Source: Rhizobium sp. P40RR-XXII
GTDB lineage: Bacteria; Pseudomonadota; Alphaproteobacteria; Rhizobiales; Rhizobiaceae
Direction of reading: 5' to 3'
NCBI RefSeq assembly: GCF_012641405.1
Contig: NZ_JABAII010000008.1
Coordinates: 248,001 to 312,000 of the forward strand
DNA length: 64,000 nt
Shown: positions 54,336-63,577 of the stretch, one piece after another
Layout of the letters: the number at the start of each line of letters is the position of its first letter
How positions within the stretch are numbered: the first letter of the stretch is position 1
Notes under the pieces: model-generated
The model's database searches: none
Seen by the model: only the letters and a program-made list of their open reading frames with translations
What the model was told of the DNA's origin: nothing
Translations under genes and position numbers: made by a program

Positions 54336-54887
54336 ATGTCATTCCATCGCCATGGAACGCTGCTGCTCGCGGCGTTTCTGCTATCTGCGCCGGCATCCCA
54401 TGCCGAAACGGCGGAACAGGACCCTTCCAAGATTGATCTTGCCAAGCTGATCGAATGCACGACCTATGACGTACCGAGCTACAACGAATTTGCTATGTGG
54501 CTGACCGGGCCGGAAAGCGCCAAGGCGATGAAGCTGTTCGGCACCAGCGAGCTGCCGTCAGACAATCCCTTTCTGCGGGAATTCCAGCTTTCAGCGCCGG
54601 TGACCGTCTTCGGACGGCAGACTAACAGGGTTGCCTTCGCCTCTACCGGGCCACTCGCCGTGATCGACGAAGCCGATCCGCATCCCCTGGCGAAACAGCT
54701 CGGCGTGACGGCGGCGGTCGACCGGCCGAACAAGTTCCTCGGAGAAAGGGAAATCCTGTCGCGTAAGGACCAGCAGGAAAATTCCGATACCGTGCTGCAC
54801 ACCCGCATCTCATTGAACGTCTCGACCGATGAGGCTCATCCGGGCAAGACGTTGGCCGGTTGCAGCTATTCCATCGAGGTCGAGTAG
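54336..54887 (+). CDS. Hypothetical secreted protein
   Basis: A 183-residue exported protein with a signal peptide (~1-23; LLAAFLLSAPASHA|E). The mature part has two cysteines (IECTTYD; AGCSYSIEVE) that may form one disulfide and no recognisable motif. AAGGAG precedes the ATG. Upstream is a GATACCGCCGGTATC palindrome (54289-54303). No family recognised. Confidence 0.68.
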   Translation: MSFHRHGTLLLAAFLLSAPASHAETAEQDPSKIDLAKLIECTTYDVPSYNEFAMWLTGPESAKAMKLFGTSELPSDNPFLREFQLSAPVTVFGRQTNRVAFASTGPLAVIDEADPHPLAKQLGVTAAVDRPNKFLGEREILSRKDQQENSDTVLHTRISLNVSTDEAHPGKTLAGCSYSIEVE

Positions 54888-55022
54888 GCGATCATGCCTG
54901 GCCGGCTGCATTCGGCGGCCTATCTTTCCGCTCATTGCGCGACCACCCTATCTGTTTTGGGTAATTTTCTTTAAGATGGAATGGTTTAGTGTCGATGCAA
55001 ATGAACCGTCCGGGGGGATGCC

Positions 55023-57950
55023 ATGGCCGACGCCGCGCTTGTGAATCGTATGCAACTGCCGAGACCGGACGTGACGCCGGAGGAAGCAGCGGAAATCCTG
55101 TATGCGCATTACGGCTTGAGCGGGACACTGACAGAACTCGGCAGCCAGCAGGACCGCAACTACCGCATCGATGCCGGCGACAATGCCTATGTGCTGAAGA
55201 TTTGCCGGGCCGAATACGAGCTGGTCGAGCTCGAGGCGCAGAATGCCGCTATCCGCCACCTGCATGCCAAACCGGATTCTCCGCGTGTGCCCGAGATCGT
55301 GCCGGCGCTGAATGGCCGCGACATCCTGACCATCACCCTCCGAGAGCAGGATTATCTCGTCCGGCTGCTCGGCTTTCTACCCGGCCAGACGCTGACGCGG
55401 CGCAAGCATCTGCCGCCGGCTTCAGCCGCCGGCCTTGGCGCGCTGTCGGCCCGGCTTGCCCGCGATCTCGCCGATTTCGATCATCCCGGCCTTCACCGAA
55501 GCCTGCAATGGGACCTGCGCCGCGCAGGACCCGTGGCGGTTCAGCTCCTGTCGGCCATCACCGACCATGAAGCGCGCGACCGCATCGCCAAGGCGATGGT
55601 GGCCGCCGTCAAGCGCATCCAGCCGCTTGCCGGCGATCTACGCGTCCAGCCCGTGCATCACGACGTCACCGACGACAATGTCGTCAGCCATCCCGACACG
55701 CATGGGCAGCTTGTGCCTGACGGCGTCATCGATTTCGGCGATATCATTCAGGGCTGGCTGGTGGGCGATCTTGCTGTGACCTGCGCATCCCTGCTGCATC
55801 ATGCCGAAGGCAACCCCTTCCATATCCTTCCCGCCATCAAGGCCTATCATGCCATTTATCCGCTGGAAGAGGTCGAGGCCAAGGCGCTGTGGCCGCTGAT
55901 CGTTGCACGCGCCGTCATCCTCGCCGCCAGCACCGAACAGCAGCTCGCCATCGACCCGGACAATGACTATGTGCGCGGCAACCTGGATTTCGAACGCGAG
56001 ATCTTCGATGTCGCGACCGGCGCGCAGCCGGACGTGATGGAAGCCGCAATCCTGCGGACGATCGGCTTCGGCGTCGCCCCGATCGCCACGGAAAGCTGGT
56101 CGCCGCTGTTGCCTGACATCGATCCCTCGCAGATCGCCGCGATCGATCTTTCCGTCACCGGGCCGGATTTCGCCGACGGCAACTGGCAAAAGCCCGACAT
56201 GGATTGGCGGCTGCTTGCCCAGACGGCAATGACATCAGGCGCGGCGGCAACGCGCTACGGCGAATTCCGTCTCTCGCTCGCCGCTCCGCTCAACATAGCG
56301 CCGCCGCAGAGTTTCGCCCTGCATTGCGATATCTGCCTGCCGGCCGGCGCTACAGTTGCGGCCCCCTTTTCCGGCCTTCTGCAGCGGCAGGGGCACCACC
56401 TCGTGCTCGCCGGCGAAGACATCAGCCTTCATCTGGACGGCGTCGAAAGCGCTCTCGAGGATGGAGCTGCCATCGAACAGGGCGCGACGGTCGGCACGAT
56501 CGGCAGCGAGGGTTCGGCGATCGGAGGATTGCGCGTGCAGCTTTGCCGCGTGCCCAATCTCGTACCGCCGCTTTTTGCGGCTGCGGATCAGGTGGATGGC
56601 TGGTCGGCAATCTGCCCTTCGCCCGCAGCCCTTCTCAACGCCGCCAGCGAAGCGCAACGACCGGATGCGTCCGCACTGCTGTCATTGCGCGATGCCCGCT
56701 TCGCCAAGCCGCAGAAGCACTATTACGAGCTTCCGCCGCAGATCGAACGCGGCTGGCGCGAATTCCTGTTCGACACGCAGGGGCGCTGCTACCTCGACAT
56801 GGTCAACAACGTGACGATCCTTGGCCACGCTCATCCGCGGCTGACGGGGGCGATCGCGCAACAGTGGTCGCGGCTCAACACCAACTCCCGCTTCCATTAT
56901 GCCGCCGTCGCCGAATTTTCCGAGCGGCTGGCGATGCTCGCTCCGGAAGGGCTCGACTGTGTCTTCCTCGTCAACAGCGGCTCGGAAGCAAACGATCTCG
57001 CGATCCGCCTCGCCTGGGCGCACACGGCCAAGAGGAACATGCTCTGCCTGCTGGAGGCCTATCACGGCTGGACTGTCGCGAGCGACGCGGTCTCCACCTC
57101 GATTGCCGACAATCCGCAGGCGCTGACGACACGACCGGACTGGGTACATCCCGTCCTGTCGCCCAATACCTATCGCGGCCCATTCCGCGGCCCCGATTCC
57201 GCGCAAGGCTACCTCAACGACGTCGAGGCAAAACTGAAAGCAATCGACGACAAGGGCGACGGCCTCGCCGGCTTCATCGCGGAATCGGTCTACGGCAATG
57301 CCGGCGGTATCGCATTGCCGCATGGCTATCTTGCCGGCGTTTATGATGCCGTCCGGCAGCGCGGCGGCCTTTGCATCGCCGACGAAGTACAGGTTGGCTA
57401 TGGGCGGCTAGGCGAGCACTTCTGGGGCTTCGAAACGCAAGGTGTCGTGCCTGATATCATCACCATTGCCAAGGGCATGGGCAACGGCCATCCGCTCGGC
57501 GCCGTCATTACCCGTCGCGAGATTGCCGATTCGCTGGAGAAGGAAGGCTATTTCTTCTCCTCCGCCGGCGGCAGTCCGGTCAGCTGCATTGTCGGCCTGA
57601 CCGTTCTCGATGTCCTCAAGGACGAGAACCTGCAGGAAAACGTCCGCGTCGTCGGCGACCGGCTGAAGGCGGGGCTGATCGCTTTGATGGATCGTTTCCC
57701 GCTGATCGGCGCTGTCCACGGCACGGGGCTTTATCTCGGCGTGGAATTCGTCCGTGACAGGGAGGCACTGACGCCGGCCACGGAAGAAACGGCTGCGATC
57801 TGCGAGCGCCTGCTCGACCTCGGGGTCATCATGCAGCCGACCGGCGATCACCTGAATGTGTTGAAGATCAAGCCGCCGCTCTGCCTTGCGCCGGAAAGCG
57901 CCCATTTCTTCGTGAAAGCCCTCGAAACGGCGCTCGCAGACGGATTTTGA
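55023..57950 (+). CDS. Trifunctional fusion: APH-like kinase, M23-like segment, class III aminotransferase
   Basis: A 975-residue protein in three parts. Residues ~30-330 are an APH/choline-kinase-like domain with the catalytic loop HHDVTDDN (D214, N219) and IDFGD (D237). Residues ~435-510 resemble the LytM/M23 beta fold (GATVAAPFSGLLQRQG ... GATVGTIG) but lack its zinc histidines. Residues ~560-975 are a class III aminotransferase with PLP lysine K817 (IAKGMGNGHP) and DEVQVG. Similar fusions occur in proteobacteria, near ethanolamine-phosphate phospho-lyase relatives. A plausible role is phosphorylating an amino alcohol or amino sugar, then transamination or lyase chemistry. Confidence 0.87.
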   Translation: MADAALVNRMQLPRPDVTPEEAAEILYAHYGLSGTLTELGSQQDRNYRIDAGDNAYVLKICRAEYELVELEAQNAAIRHLHAKPDSPRVPEIVPALNGRDILTITLREQDYLVRLLGFLPGQTLTRRKHLPPASAAGLGALSARLARDLADFDHPGLHRSLQWDLRRAGPVAVQLLSAITDHEARDRIAKAMVAAVKRIQPLAGDLRVQPVHHDVTDDNVVSHPDTHGQLVPDGVIDFGDIIQGWLVGDLAVTCASLLHHAEGNPFHILPAIKAYHAIYPLEEVEAKALWPLIVARAVILAASTEQQLAIDPDNDYVRGNLDFEREIFDVATGAQPDVMEAAILRTIGFGVAPIATESWSPLLPDIDPSQIAAIDLSVTGPDFADGNWQKPDMDWRLLAQTAMTSGAAATRYGEFRLSLAAPLNIAPPQSFALHCDICLPAGATVAAPFSGLLQRQGHHLVLAGEDISLHLDGVESALEDGAAIEQGATVGTIGSEGSAIGGLRVQLCRVPNLVPPLFAAADQVDGWSAICPSPAALLNAASEAQRPDASALLSLRDARFAKPQKHYYELPPQIERGWREFLFDTQGRCYLDMVNNVTILGHAHPRLTGAIAQQWSRLNTNSRFHYAAVAEFSERLAMLAPEGLDCVFLVNSGSEANDLAIRLAWAHTAKRNMLCLLEAYHGWTVASDAVSTSIADNPQALTTRPDWVHPVLSPNTYRGPFRGPDSAQGYLNDVEAKLKAIDDKGDGLAGFIAESVYGNAGGIALPHGYLAGVYDAVRQRGGLCIADEVQVGYGRLGEHFWGFETQGVVPDIITIAKGMGNGHPLGAVITRREIADSLEKEGYFFSSAGGSPVSCIVGLTVLDVLKDENLQENVRVVGDRLKAGLIALMDRFPLIGAVHGTGLYLGVEFVRDREALTPATEETAAICERLLDLGVIMQPTGDHLNVLKIKPPLCLAPESAHFFVKALETALADGF

Positions 57951-58198
57951 TGCGCCCTGGGGCGCCGTTAACCATTGAGGTGTTTTAGTGGCGCGTGAAT
58001 TTTAATGCCGCAGGGGCATTGTCGAATCTCGCGCCAGTTCCTATCTGTCTGTCGGTGATCGGCGAGCCATGCCGACACGGGTAGCAGTGCGAAGGCATTT
58101 AACACAACCTTCCCCGCAACCCGCCAGGCTCGGAATTTTATTTCCCTGATCGTCGATATTTTGACATCTTTCGGAATATGTTTCTGAAGATGAAATCA

Positions 58199-58227
58199 CT
58201 ATTATCCACTAATATAGTAGATAATAG
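58199..58227. promoter_or_regulatory. 29-bp AT-rich palindrome upstream of the small 58.4-kb gene
   Basis: Arms CTATTATC-C-ACTA and TAGT-A-GATAATAG around ATA, with a single mismatch pair. Within a GC-rich genome it is a strong operator candidate. TTGACA (about 58160) lies upstream as a possible -35. The rest of the 57951-58293 gap holds a GCGCCCTGGGGCGC hairpin at about 57953 and no gene I can support. Confidence 0.55.
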
Positions 58228-58293
58228 TTCACCGGAACCGCGGTGCTCCGTCATCGGAGTTCCAGCAAGTACAACGCCAACTGAGGAAGTGAC

Positions 58294-58389
58294 ATGCTGA
58301 ATATTAAAGTCATCGCTTCGATCCTTCGGCGGTCCGTGCTTGGCAATGACCGCTCGGGCGCACTCTCCCGCCCGCGCTGTCGAATGTGA
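58294..58389 (+). CDS. Possible 31-residue small ORF
   Basis: ATG with GAGGAAG just upstream, 31 codons (starts MLNIKVIASILRRSVLGND), basic. It lies between the 29-bp palindrome and the 64-residue gene and could be a leader peptide. No homologue recognised. Confidence 0.35.
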   Translation: MLNIKVIASILRRSVLGNDRSGALSRPRCRM

Positions 58390-58462
58390 CGTTCGTCCTC
58401 CCACCGGAATCAAACAGTCAATTCGCCATATCTGCGCGTGAGTGCGCAGTGGGAGTCTATTT

Positions 58463-58657
58463 ATGAAGAAGCAAGTTATCGAATACGCCGGCGTTCCCGT
58501 CGGCATCGTCGTTCCCGACCAGGATCGGCTCAAGTTTATCGCTGTCAAATATCATGTCCATGATCTGGACGAGCAGCGTTTCAGAAACGCGGACGAAGTG
58601 AAGCTTGCGATCCGCGATCTCCTCTCCCGCCAGCAGGCCAAGCCGATCCATGTTTGA
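58463..58657 (+). CDS. Small conserved-looking hypothetical protein
   Basis: A 64-residue protein (starts MKKQVIEYAGVPVGIVVPD), with a mixed alpha/beta look and a charged C-terminal helix RNADEVKLAIRDLLSRQQ. No signal or membrane segment. GGGAG lies seven bases before the ATG. Its stop codon sits inside a terminator stem. No family recognised. Confidence 0.65.
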   Translation: MKKQVIEYAGVPVGIVVPDQDRLKFIAVKYHVHDLDEQRFRNADEVKLAIRDLLSRQQAKPIHV

Positions 58658-58667
58658 TGGATCGGCT
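58641..58667 (+). terminator. Terminator overlapping the end of the 64-residue gene
   Basis: A perfect 10-bp stem AGCCGATCCA / TGGATCGGCT with a 7-nt loop containing the stop codon, followed by CGCCTCCGCTTTTA. Confidence 0.75.
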
Positions 58668-58696
58668 CGCCTCCGCTTTTACCCAATCCAATCACC

Positions 58697-58853
58697 CGCC
58701 CTCGTGGTTCGAGACGGCCTTATGGGCCTCTTCACCGTGAGGGCTGGTCTTTCGCACCAAGCCGGCGCATAGGCTTTTCGCCGCATCTCTACATTCTCCC
58801 CGCCCTCATGGTGAGGCGCGCAGGCTGAAAGCCGGAGCCTCGAACCACGAGGG
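58697..58853. repeat. Two REP-like palindromic units in inverted arrangement
   Basis: Unit 1 (58697-58745) begins CGCCCTCGTGGTTCGAGAC; unit 2 (58801-58853) begins CGCCCTCATGGTGAGG and ends CTCGAACCACGAGGGTCGG. They are inverted relative to each other and related to 38418-38463. They fill most of the 58658-58944 gap. Confidence 0.65.
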
Positions 58854-58944
58854 TCGGCCCCACACCTCCTCCCCACTCAGACAAACCCATCTTGTGTTTT
58901 CACCCTCTTTGCGGTCCTATCGCCATGACGACCTCGCGCATTGA

Positions 58945-59961
58945 ATGGCGAAGGATTTTTCATTGGCTGCTCATCTCAATCTTCTGACCGATGTCGAAGG
59001 CGTCGCCGTCGGTCATGCCACCGATCTCCCGCTTGGCTCCGGCGTCACCGCCATCATCTTCGATGAGCCGGCCGTTGCCTCCTGCACCGTTCTCGGCGGC
59101 GCTCCGGGCGGGCGGGATACGGCATTGCTGGACCCTGCGATGACGGTCGGCGCGGTGGATGGGCTCGTGCTTTCGGGCGGCTCGGCCTTCGGGCTCGATG
59201 CCGCCGGCGGCGTGCAGGCGGGCTTGAGGGAAGTCGGCCGCGGTCTCAAGGTCGGCGATGTGCTCGTGCCGATCGTACCAGAAGCAATCCTCTTCGACCT
59301 CATCAATGGCGGCAACAAGGATTGGGGGCTGCATTCGCCCTATCGCGACCTCGGCTATGCGGCCTTCAAGGCGGCCAGCAAAGGTTCCTTCGCGCTCGGC
59401 ACCATCGGCGCCGGAACGGGCGCCACGACGGCGACGGCCAAGGGCGGGCTCGGTTCGGCGAGCGCCGTCAGCAGCAAGGGATACAGGATCGCCGCCATCG
59501 TCGCCGTCAATGCGCTCGGCTCCGCCACTATCGGCGACGGCCCGCATTTCTGGGCGGCCCCCTTCGAGGAGAATGGCGAATTCGGCGGTCTCGGCATGCC
59601 GCAGGTGATCGATTCGCGCCTGCGTTTGAAGGGCACCAACATCACCGCCACGACCATCGGCGCTGTCGTCACCGATGCTCAACTGACCAAGGCGGAAGCG
59701 CATCGCCTGTCCATCTGCGCTCACGACGGCTTTGCCCGGGCGCTTTTGCCGACGCATCTGCCGCTGGACGGCGATACCGTCTTTGCCGCATCCACCGGCA
59801 GGCACGCCCGCGACGACATGCCAAGCTTCATGGAGCTTTGCCACCTCGCGACCATCGTCATGGCGCGCGCGATCGCTCGCGGCGTCTATGAGGCGACGGC
59901 GCTGCCGATCGAGGGCACGCAGCCCGCTTGGCGGGATCTTTTCGCCAATGCTGTTGCCTAG
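58945..59961 (+). CDS. P1-family peptidase (DmpA/aminopeptidase type)
   Basis: A 338-residue N-terminal-nucleophile peptidase of the DmpA/BapA family, self-cleaving into two chains. GHATD, GVTAIIFDEPAV and the central GAGTGATT..KGGLGSAS region (~155-180) are typical; one Thr/Ser there is the nucleophile after processing. Relatives remove N-terminal residues from D-amino-acid, beta-amino or amide peptides. No signal peptide is visible, so it probably acts on imported peptides. It is followed 15 bp later by a LysR gene and then a peptide ABC transporter. ATG start at 58945 with a weak ribosome site. Confidence 0.9.
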   Translation: MAKDFSLAAHLNLLTDVEGVAVGHATDLPLGSGVTAIIFDEPAVASCTVLGGAPGGRDTALLDPAMTVGAVDGLVLSGGSAFGLDAAGGVQAGLREVGRGLKVGDVLVPIVPEAILFDLINGGNKDWGLHSPYRDLGYAAFKAASKGSFALGTIGAGTGATTATAKGGLGSASAVSSKGYRIAAIVAVNALGSATIGDGPHFWAAPFEENGEFGGLGMPQVIDSRLRLKGTNITATTIGAVVTDAQLTKAEAHRLSICAHDGFARALLPTHLPLDGDTVFAASTGRHARDDMPSFMELCHLATIVMARAIARGVYEATALPIEGTQPAWRDLFANAVA

Positions 59962-59976
59962 CCGGAGATTTCGCGC

Positions 59977-60894
59977 ATGCAGATCCGGGCGCTAATCTAT
60001 TTCGATGAGCTGGTGCGCACCAGCTCGATGCGTCAGGCCGCCGAAAACCTGAATGTGGCGCCGACAGCCATCAGCCGCCAGATCGAGAATCTTGAACACC
60101 ACTTCGGCACGCAGCTGGTCGAGCGCAGTGCACGCGGTGTCAAGCTGACCGCCGCCGGCGAACTCTTGGCCGCCCGCGCCGGCCGGACACTGCGCGAACT
60201 CGAGCATGTGCACCAGCTGATCGAGGACCTGAAAGGCCTCCAGCGCGGCCGGGTCAGCATCTATGCCAGCGGCGCCGCCGTCGCCAACATCCTCGCGCCT
60301 GCGCTCGCCGAATTCAGCCTGCGCTATCCGAGGCTTCGCTTCGAGGTGACCATCACCAGTGCACGCGACGCCATCGAAGCCGTCAGCAATGCCGAAGCCG
60401 ACATGGCGGTGACGCTGTTTGCGCCGCCGCTTTCCGGAACCAAGGTGCGCCTGCGCGCCGAACTCGTCTATGACGTGATTGCCGCCGCCTTGCATCCGCT
60501 GGCGGACGGCAATGAGGTCTCCGTTGCTGAAATCGCCATGCACGCGCTTGCCGTTCCCGACCGCGCTTTCGGCGCAAGACAAGCCTTCGACGCGCTGTTC
60601 GAGCGCGAGGGATTGACGCTCGATCCCGTGTTCGAGACCGGATCGCTGGAAATGCAGAAGGAGCTGGTTCTGCGTGGCGCTGCGATCACCATGCTGCCGG
60701 CGCTGACGGTGCAGCGGGAGATCGCGGCAGGCCAGCTTGTTGCCTTGCCCCTCGCTGATGGTAAGGGAGTGAGAACGCCGATCGATCTCTGCGTCGCGCC
60801 CGACCGTCAGCTTTCCTTTGCCGCCGGCAAACTGCTTGATTTCATCGAGCGCTTCATGCGCCAGCATCTGACTGCCAAGGGGAGGCAGGATTGA
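59977..60894 (+). CDS. LysR-family transcriptional regulator
   Basis: A 305-residue LTTR. Winged HTH at ~1-60 (FDELVRTSSMRQAAENLNVAPTAISRQIENLE), then the helical linker and a type-2 periplasmic-binding effector domain (~90-295). It starts 15 bp after the P1 peptidase, so it may be translated from the same mRNA and control the downstream peptide transporter genes. The gap after it contains two palindromes. Confidence 0.93.
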   Translation: MQIRALIYFDELVRTSSMRQAAENLNVAPTAISRQIENLEHHFGTQLVERSARGVKLTAAGELLAARAGRTLRELEHVHQLIEDLKGLQRGRVSIYASGAAVANILAPALAEFSLRYPRLRFEVTITSARDAIEAVSNAEADMAVTLFAPPLSGTKVRLRAELVYDVIAAALHPLADGNEVSVAEIAMHALAVPDRAFGARQAFDALFEREGLTLDPVFETGSLEMQKELVLRGAAITMLPALTVQREIAAGQLVALPLADGKGVRTPIDLCVAPDRQLSFAAGKLLDFIERFMRQHLTAKGRQD

Positions 60895-60921
60895 TCGAAC
60901 CATCATCATTAAGGAAATCCA

Positions 60922-60971
60922 GTGTAGCGATATCGGCTACACCGAGCACACACTTTCGGAATTGTGTGTGC
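60922..60971. promoter_or_regulatory. Two palindromes between LysR and peptide ABC genes
   Basis: GTGTAGC-GATATCG-GCTACAC (60922-60942) and GCACACAC-N10-GTGTGTGC (60946-60971), both with perfect outer arms and only 3 bp between them. They could be the LysR operator region for the ABC operon or, less likely, a transcription end. They lie 79-128 bp before the binding-protein gene. Confidence 0.55.
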
Positions 60972-61049
60972 GCTTGCGAGATGACACTATCCTGAAAAAA
61001 CCGCATGCCGGAGGGAAGCCGGCTTGCGGGCAAAAGCAAGGGAACTGAG

Positions 61050-62579
61050 ATGACCACGTTTTTATGCCCGAGCCTCGGCGATTTCGCGCGGCGCCTCGCC
61101 TATGGTGCGGCATTTTCTGCCGGACTGTTGATGCTAGGCCTGAGCCAAGCGCAAGCCGCCAAGACGACGCTCAATCTCGGCATGAGCGTCGAGCCGACGG
61201 GGCTCGATCCGACAATCGCCGCCCCCGTCGCGATCGGCCAGGTTACGTGGCAGAATATCTTCGAGGGGTTGGTCGCCATCGACGACGGCGGCAAGATCGT
61301 GCCGCAGCTCGCAAAGAGCTGGGAGATTTCGCCTGACGGCCTGACATATACATTCAAGCTGCAGACCGGGGTGAAATTCCATGACGGCCAAGTCTTCGAT
61401 TCGGCGGCCGCCAAATTCACGCTCGATCGCGCCCGCGGCGCCCAATCCGTCAATCCGCAAAAGCGCTTCTTCGCCACCATCGTCTCGATCGACACGCCGG
61501 ATGCGGAAACGCTTGTCCTGCATCTTTCCTCGCCGACCGGCAGCCTGCTCTACTGGCTTGGCTGGCCGAGCTCGGTGATGGTCGGGCCGAAATCCTCCAC
61601 CAACGACAAGACGGCGCCGGTTGGCACCGGCCCGTTCAAATTCTCCGCCTGGGCCAAGGGCGATCATGTCGACCTCGTCAAGAACCCGGACTACTGGAAC
61701 AAGTCGGTCGATGTGAAACTCGAGAAGGTGACCTTCCGCTTCATTTCCGACCCACAGGCTGAAGCCGCGGCGCTGAAGGCCGGCGATCTCGACGCCTTTC
61801 CGGAATTCGCCGCGCCGGAGCTCATGAATTCCTTCGAGGGCGACCCAAGGCTGACGACCAAGATCGGCAACACCGAGCTGAAGGTTGTGGCCGGCATGAA
61901 CAACACGCGCAAGCCCTTCGACGACAAGCGCGTGCGCCAGGCCCTGATGATGGCGCTCGACCGTAAGACGATCATCGAGGGTGCATGGTCCGGCCTGGGG
62001 ACCGCGATCGGCAGCCACTACACGCCGAACGACCCCGGCTACAAGGACCTGACCGGTACGCTGCCCTACGATGCCGCCAAGGCCAAGGCCCTGCTTGCCG
62101 AAGCCGGCTACCCGAACGGCTTTACCTTCACCATCAAGACGCCGCAGATGGCCTATGCGCCGCGCAGCGCGCAGGTGATGCAGGCGATGTTTGCCGATAT
62201 CGGCGTGACGATGAATATCGAGCCGACGGAATTTCCGGCGAAATGGGTGCAGGACGTTTTCAGCGGCCGCAACTACGAGATGACCATCGTTGCCCATGCC
62301 GAGCCGCTGGATATCGATATCTATTCACGCGAGCCCTATTACTTCAACTACAAGAACCCTGATTTCAACGCGCTGATGAAGAAGATCCAGCTTACCGCCG
62401 ATGCGGCCGAGCAGAACAAGCTCTACGGCGAGGCGCAGGCTATTCTTGCCGAGGACGTGCCCGCCCTCTTTCTCTTCGTCATGCCGAAGCTCGGCGTCTG
62501 GGACAAGAAGCTGAAGGGTCTCTGGGAGAACGAGCCCATCCCGTCGAACGTGTTGACCAACGTCTCCTGGGAAGACTGA
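61050..62579 (+). CDS. Peptide ABC transporter substrate-binding protein (DppA-like)
   Basis: A 509-residue family 5 binding protein. Signal peptide ~1-35 (LLMLGLSQAQAA), then LNLGMSVEPTGLDPT, the SBP5 signature LAKSWEISPDGLTYTFKL and PVGTGPFKFS. Imports di-/oligopeptides or related compounds; the P1 peptidase upstream favours peptides. ATG at 61050 with AAGGGA eight bases before; the frame is open to 61005. Confidence 0.93.
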   Translation: MTTFLCPSLGDFARRLAYGAAFSAGLLMLGLSQAQAAKTTLNLGMSVEPTGLDPTIAAPVAIGQVTWQNIFEGLVAIDDGGKIVPQLAKSWEISPDGLTYTFKLQTGVKFHDGQVFDSAAAKFTLDRARGAQSVNPQKRFFATIVSIDTPDAETLVLHLSSPTGSLLYWLGWPSSVMVGPKSSTNDKTAPVGTGPFKFSAWAKGDHVDLVKNPDYWNKSVDVKLEKVTFRFISDPQAEAAALKAGDLDAFPEFAAPELMNSFEGDPRLTTKIGNTELKVVAGMNNTRKPFDDKRVRQALMMALDRKTIIEGAWSGLGTAIGSHYTPNDPGYKDLTGTLPYDAAKAKALLAEAGYPNGFTFTIKTPQMAYAPRSAQVMQAMFADIGVTMNIEPTEFPAKWVQDVFSGRNYEMTIVAHAEPLDIDIYSREPYYFNYKNPDFNALMKKIQLTADAAEQNKLYGEAQAILAEDVPALFLFVMPKLGVWDKKLKGLWENEPIPSNVLTNVSWED

Positions 62580-62623
62580 GCGCATCCGCGTGACGATGCC
62601 GGCTGATCGGCCATGGACAAGTT

Positions 62624-63577
62624 ATGATCGCACTGCTCACCCGCCGGATTTTCGGACTGATCCTGACGCTGATCGCGGTCTCGCTGCTGGTCTTTGTGGT
62701 CATGGCGCTGCTGCCGGGCGACCCGGCCGCGATCACGCTCGGCACTTCGGCGACACCGGAGACGCTAGCCGCGCTCCGGCACGAGATGGGCCTCGATCAG
62801 CCTTTGATCATCCGCTACGGACAATGGCTCGCCGGCGCGCTGACGGGTGATCTCGGTAGCTCCTATACTTACGGCGTGCCGGTTGCCGGCCTGATTGCCG
62901 AACGGCTTGCGGTCACCCTGCCGCTTGCTGCCCTTGCCATCCTGCTGTCCGTCCTCGTCGCCGTGCCGCTTGGTGTCGCGGCAGCTGCCAAGCGCGGCGG
63001 CTTCTTCGATATCGTGGCAACGCTGTTTTCGCAGATGGGGATTGCCGTGCCGGGCTTCTGGGTGGGGCTGCTGCTGGTGCTGCTATTTGCGACCTCGCTC
63101 GGCTGGATGCCGGCCGGCGGCTTTCCCGGCTGGGGCAGCGGAGCGTGGCCAGCCCTGAAATCGCTCGTGCTGCCCGCCTTCGCCCTTGCGCTGCCGCAGG
63201 CGGCGGTGCTGACAAGGGTCGCGCGCTCGGCCGTGCTCGATACGCTGCATGAGGATTTTGCCCGCACGGCGGTCGCCAAGGGCCTGTCGCGCAGCCGCGT
63301 CCTCTGGGGGCATGTGGTACCGAATGCGCTGGTGCCGGTGCTGACCATTCTCGGACTGCAGTTCACCTTTCTGGTTGCCGGCGCCGTGCTGATCGAAAAC
63401 GTCTTCACCTTGCCCGGCCTTGGCCGCCTTGCCTACCAGGCCCTCAGCCAGCGCGATATCATCGTGCTTCAGGATGTCGTGCTGTTCTTTGCCGCCCTCG
63501 TCATCGTCGTGAATTTCCTGGTGGATCTCTCCTATCTTGCCATCGATCCCCGACTGCGAGCGGGAGGCGCACGATGA
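62624..63577 (+). CDS. Peptide ABC transporter permease (DppB-like)
   Basis: A 317-residue membrane protein with six helices. The N-terminal LLTRRIFGLILTLIAVSLLVFVVMALLPGDPA is DppB-typical; the EAA loop reads DFARTAVAKGLSRSRVLWGHVVPNA. Starts 44 bp after the binding-protein gene. Confidence 0.93.
   Translation: MIALLTRRIFGLILTLIAVSLLVFVVMALLPGDPAAITLGTSATPETLAALRHEMGLDQPLIIRYGQWLAGALTGDLGSSYTYGVPVAGLIAERLAVTLPLAALAILLSVLVAVPLGVAAAAKRGGFFDIVATLFSQMGIAVPGFWVGLLLVLLFATSLGWMPAGGFPGWGSGAWPALKSLVLPAFALALPQAAVLTRVARSAVLDTLHEDFARTAVAKGLSRSRVLWGHVVPNALVPVLTILGLQFTFLVAGAVLIENVFTLPGLGRLAYQALSQRDIIVLQDVVLFFAALVIVVNFLVDLSYLAIDPRLRAGGAR

Noticed and set aside
58138..58548. 136-codon minus-strand frame over the palindrome region
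   Set aside because: Covers an AT-rich regulatory gap and the opposite strand of the 64-residue gene; no coding features.
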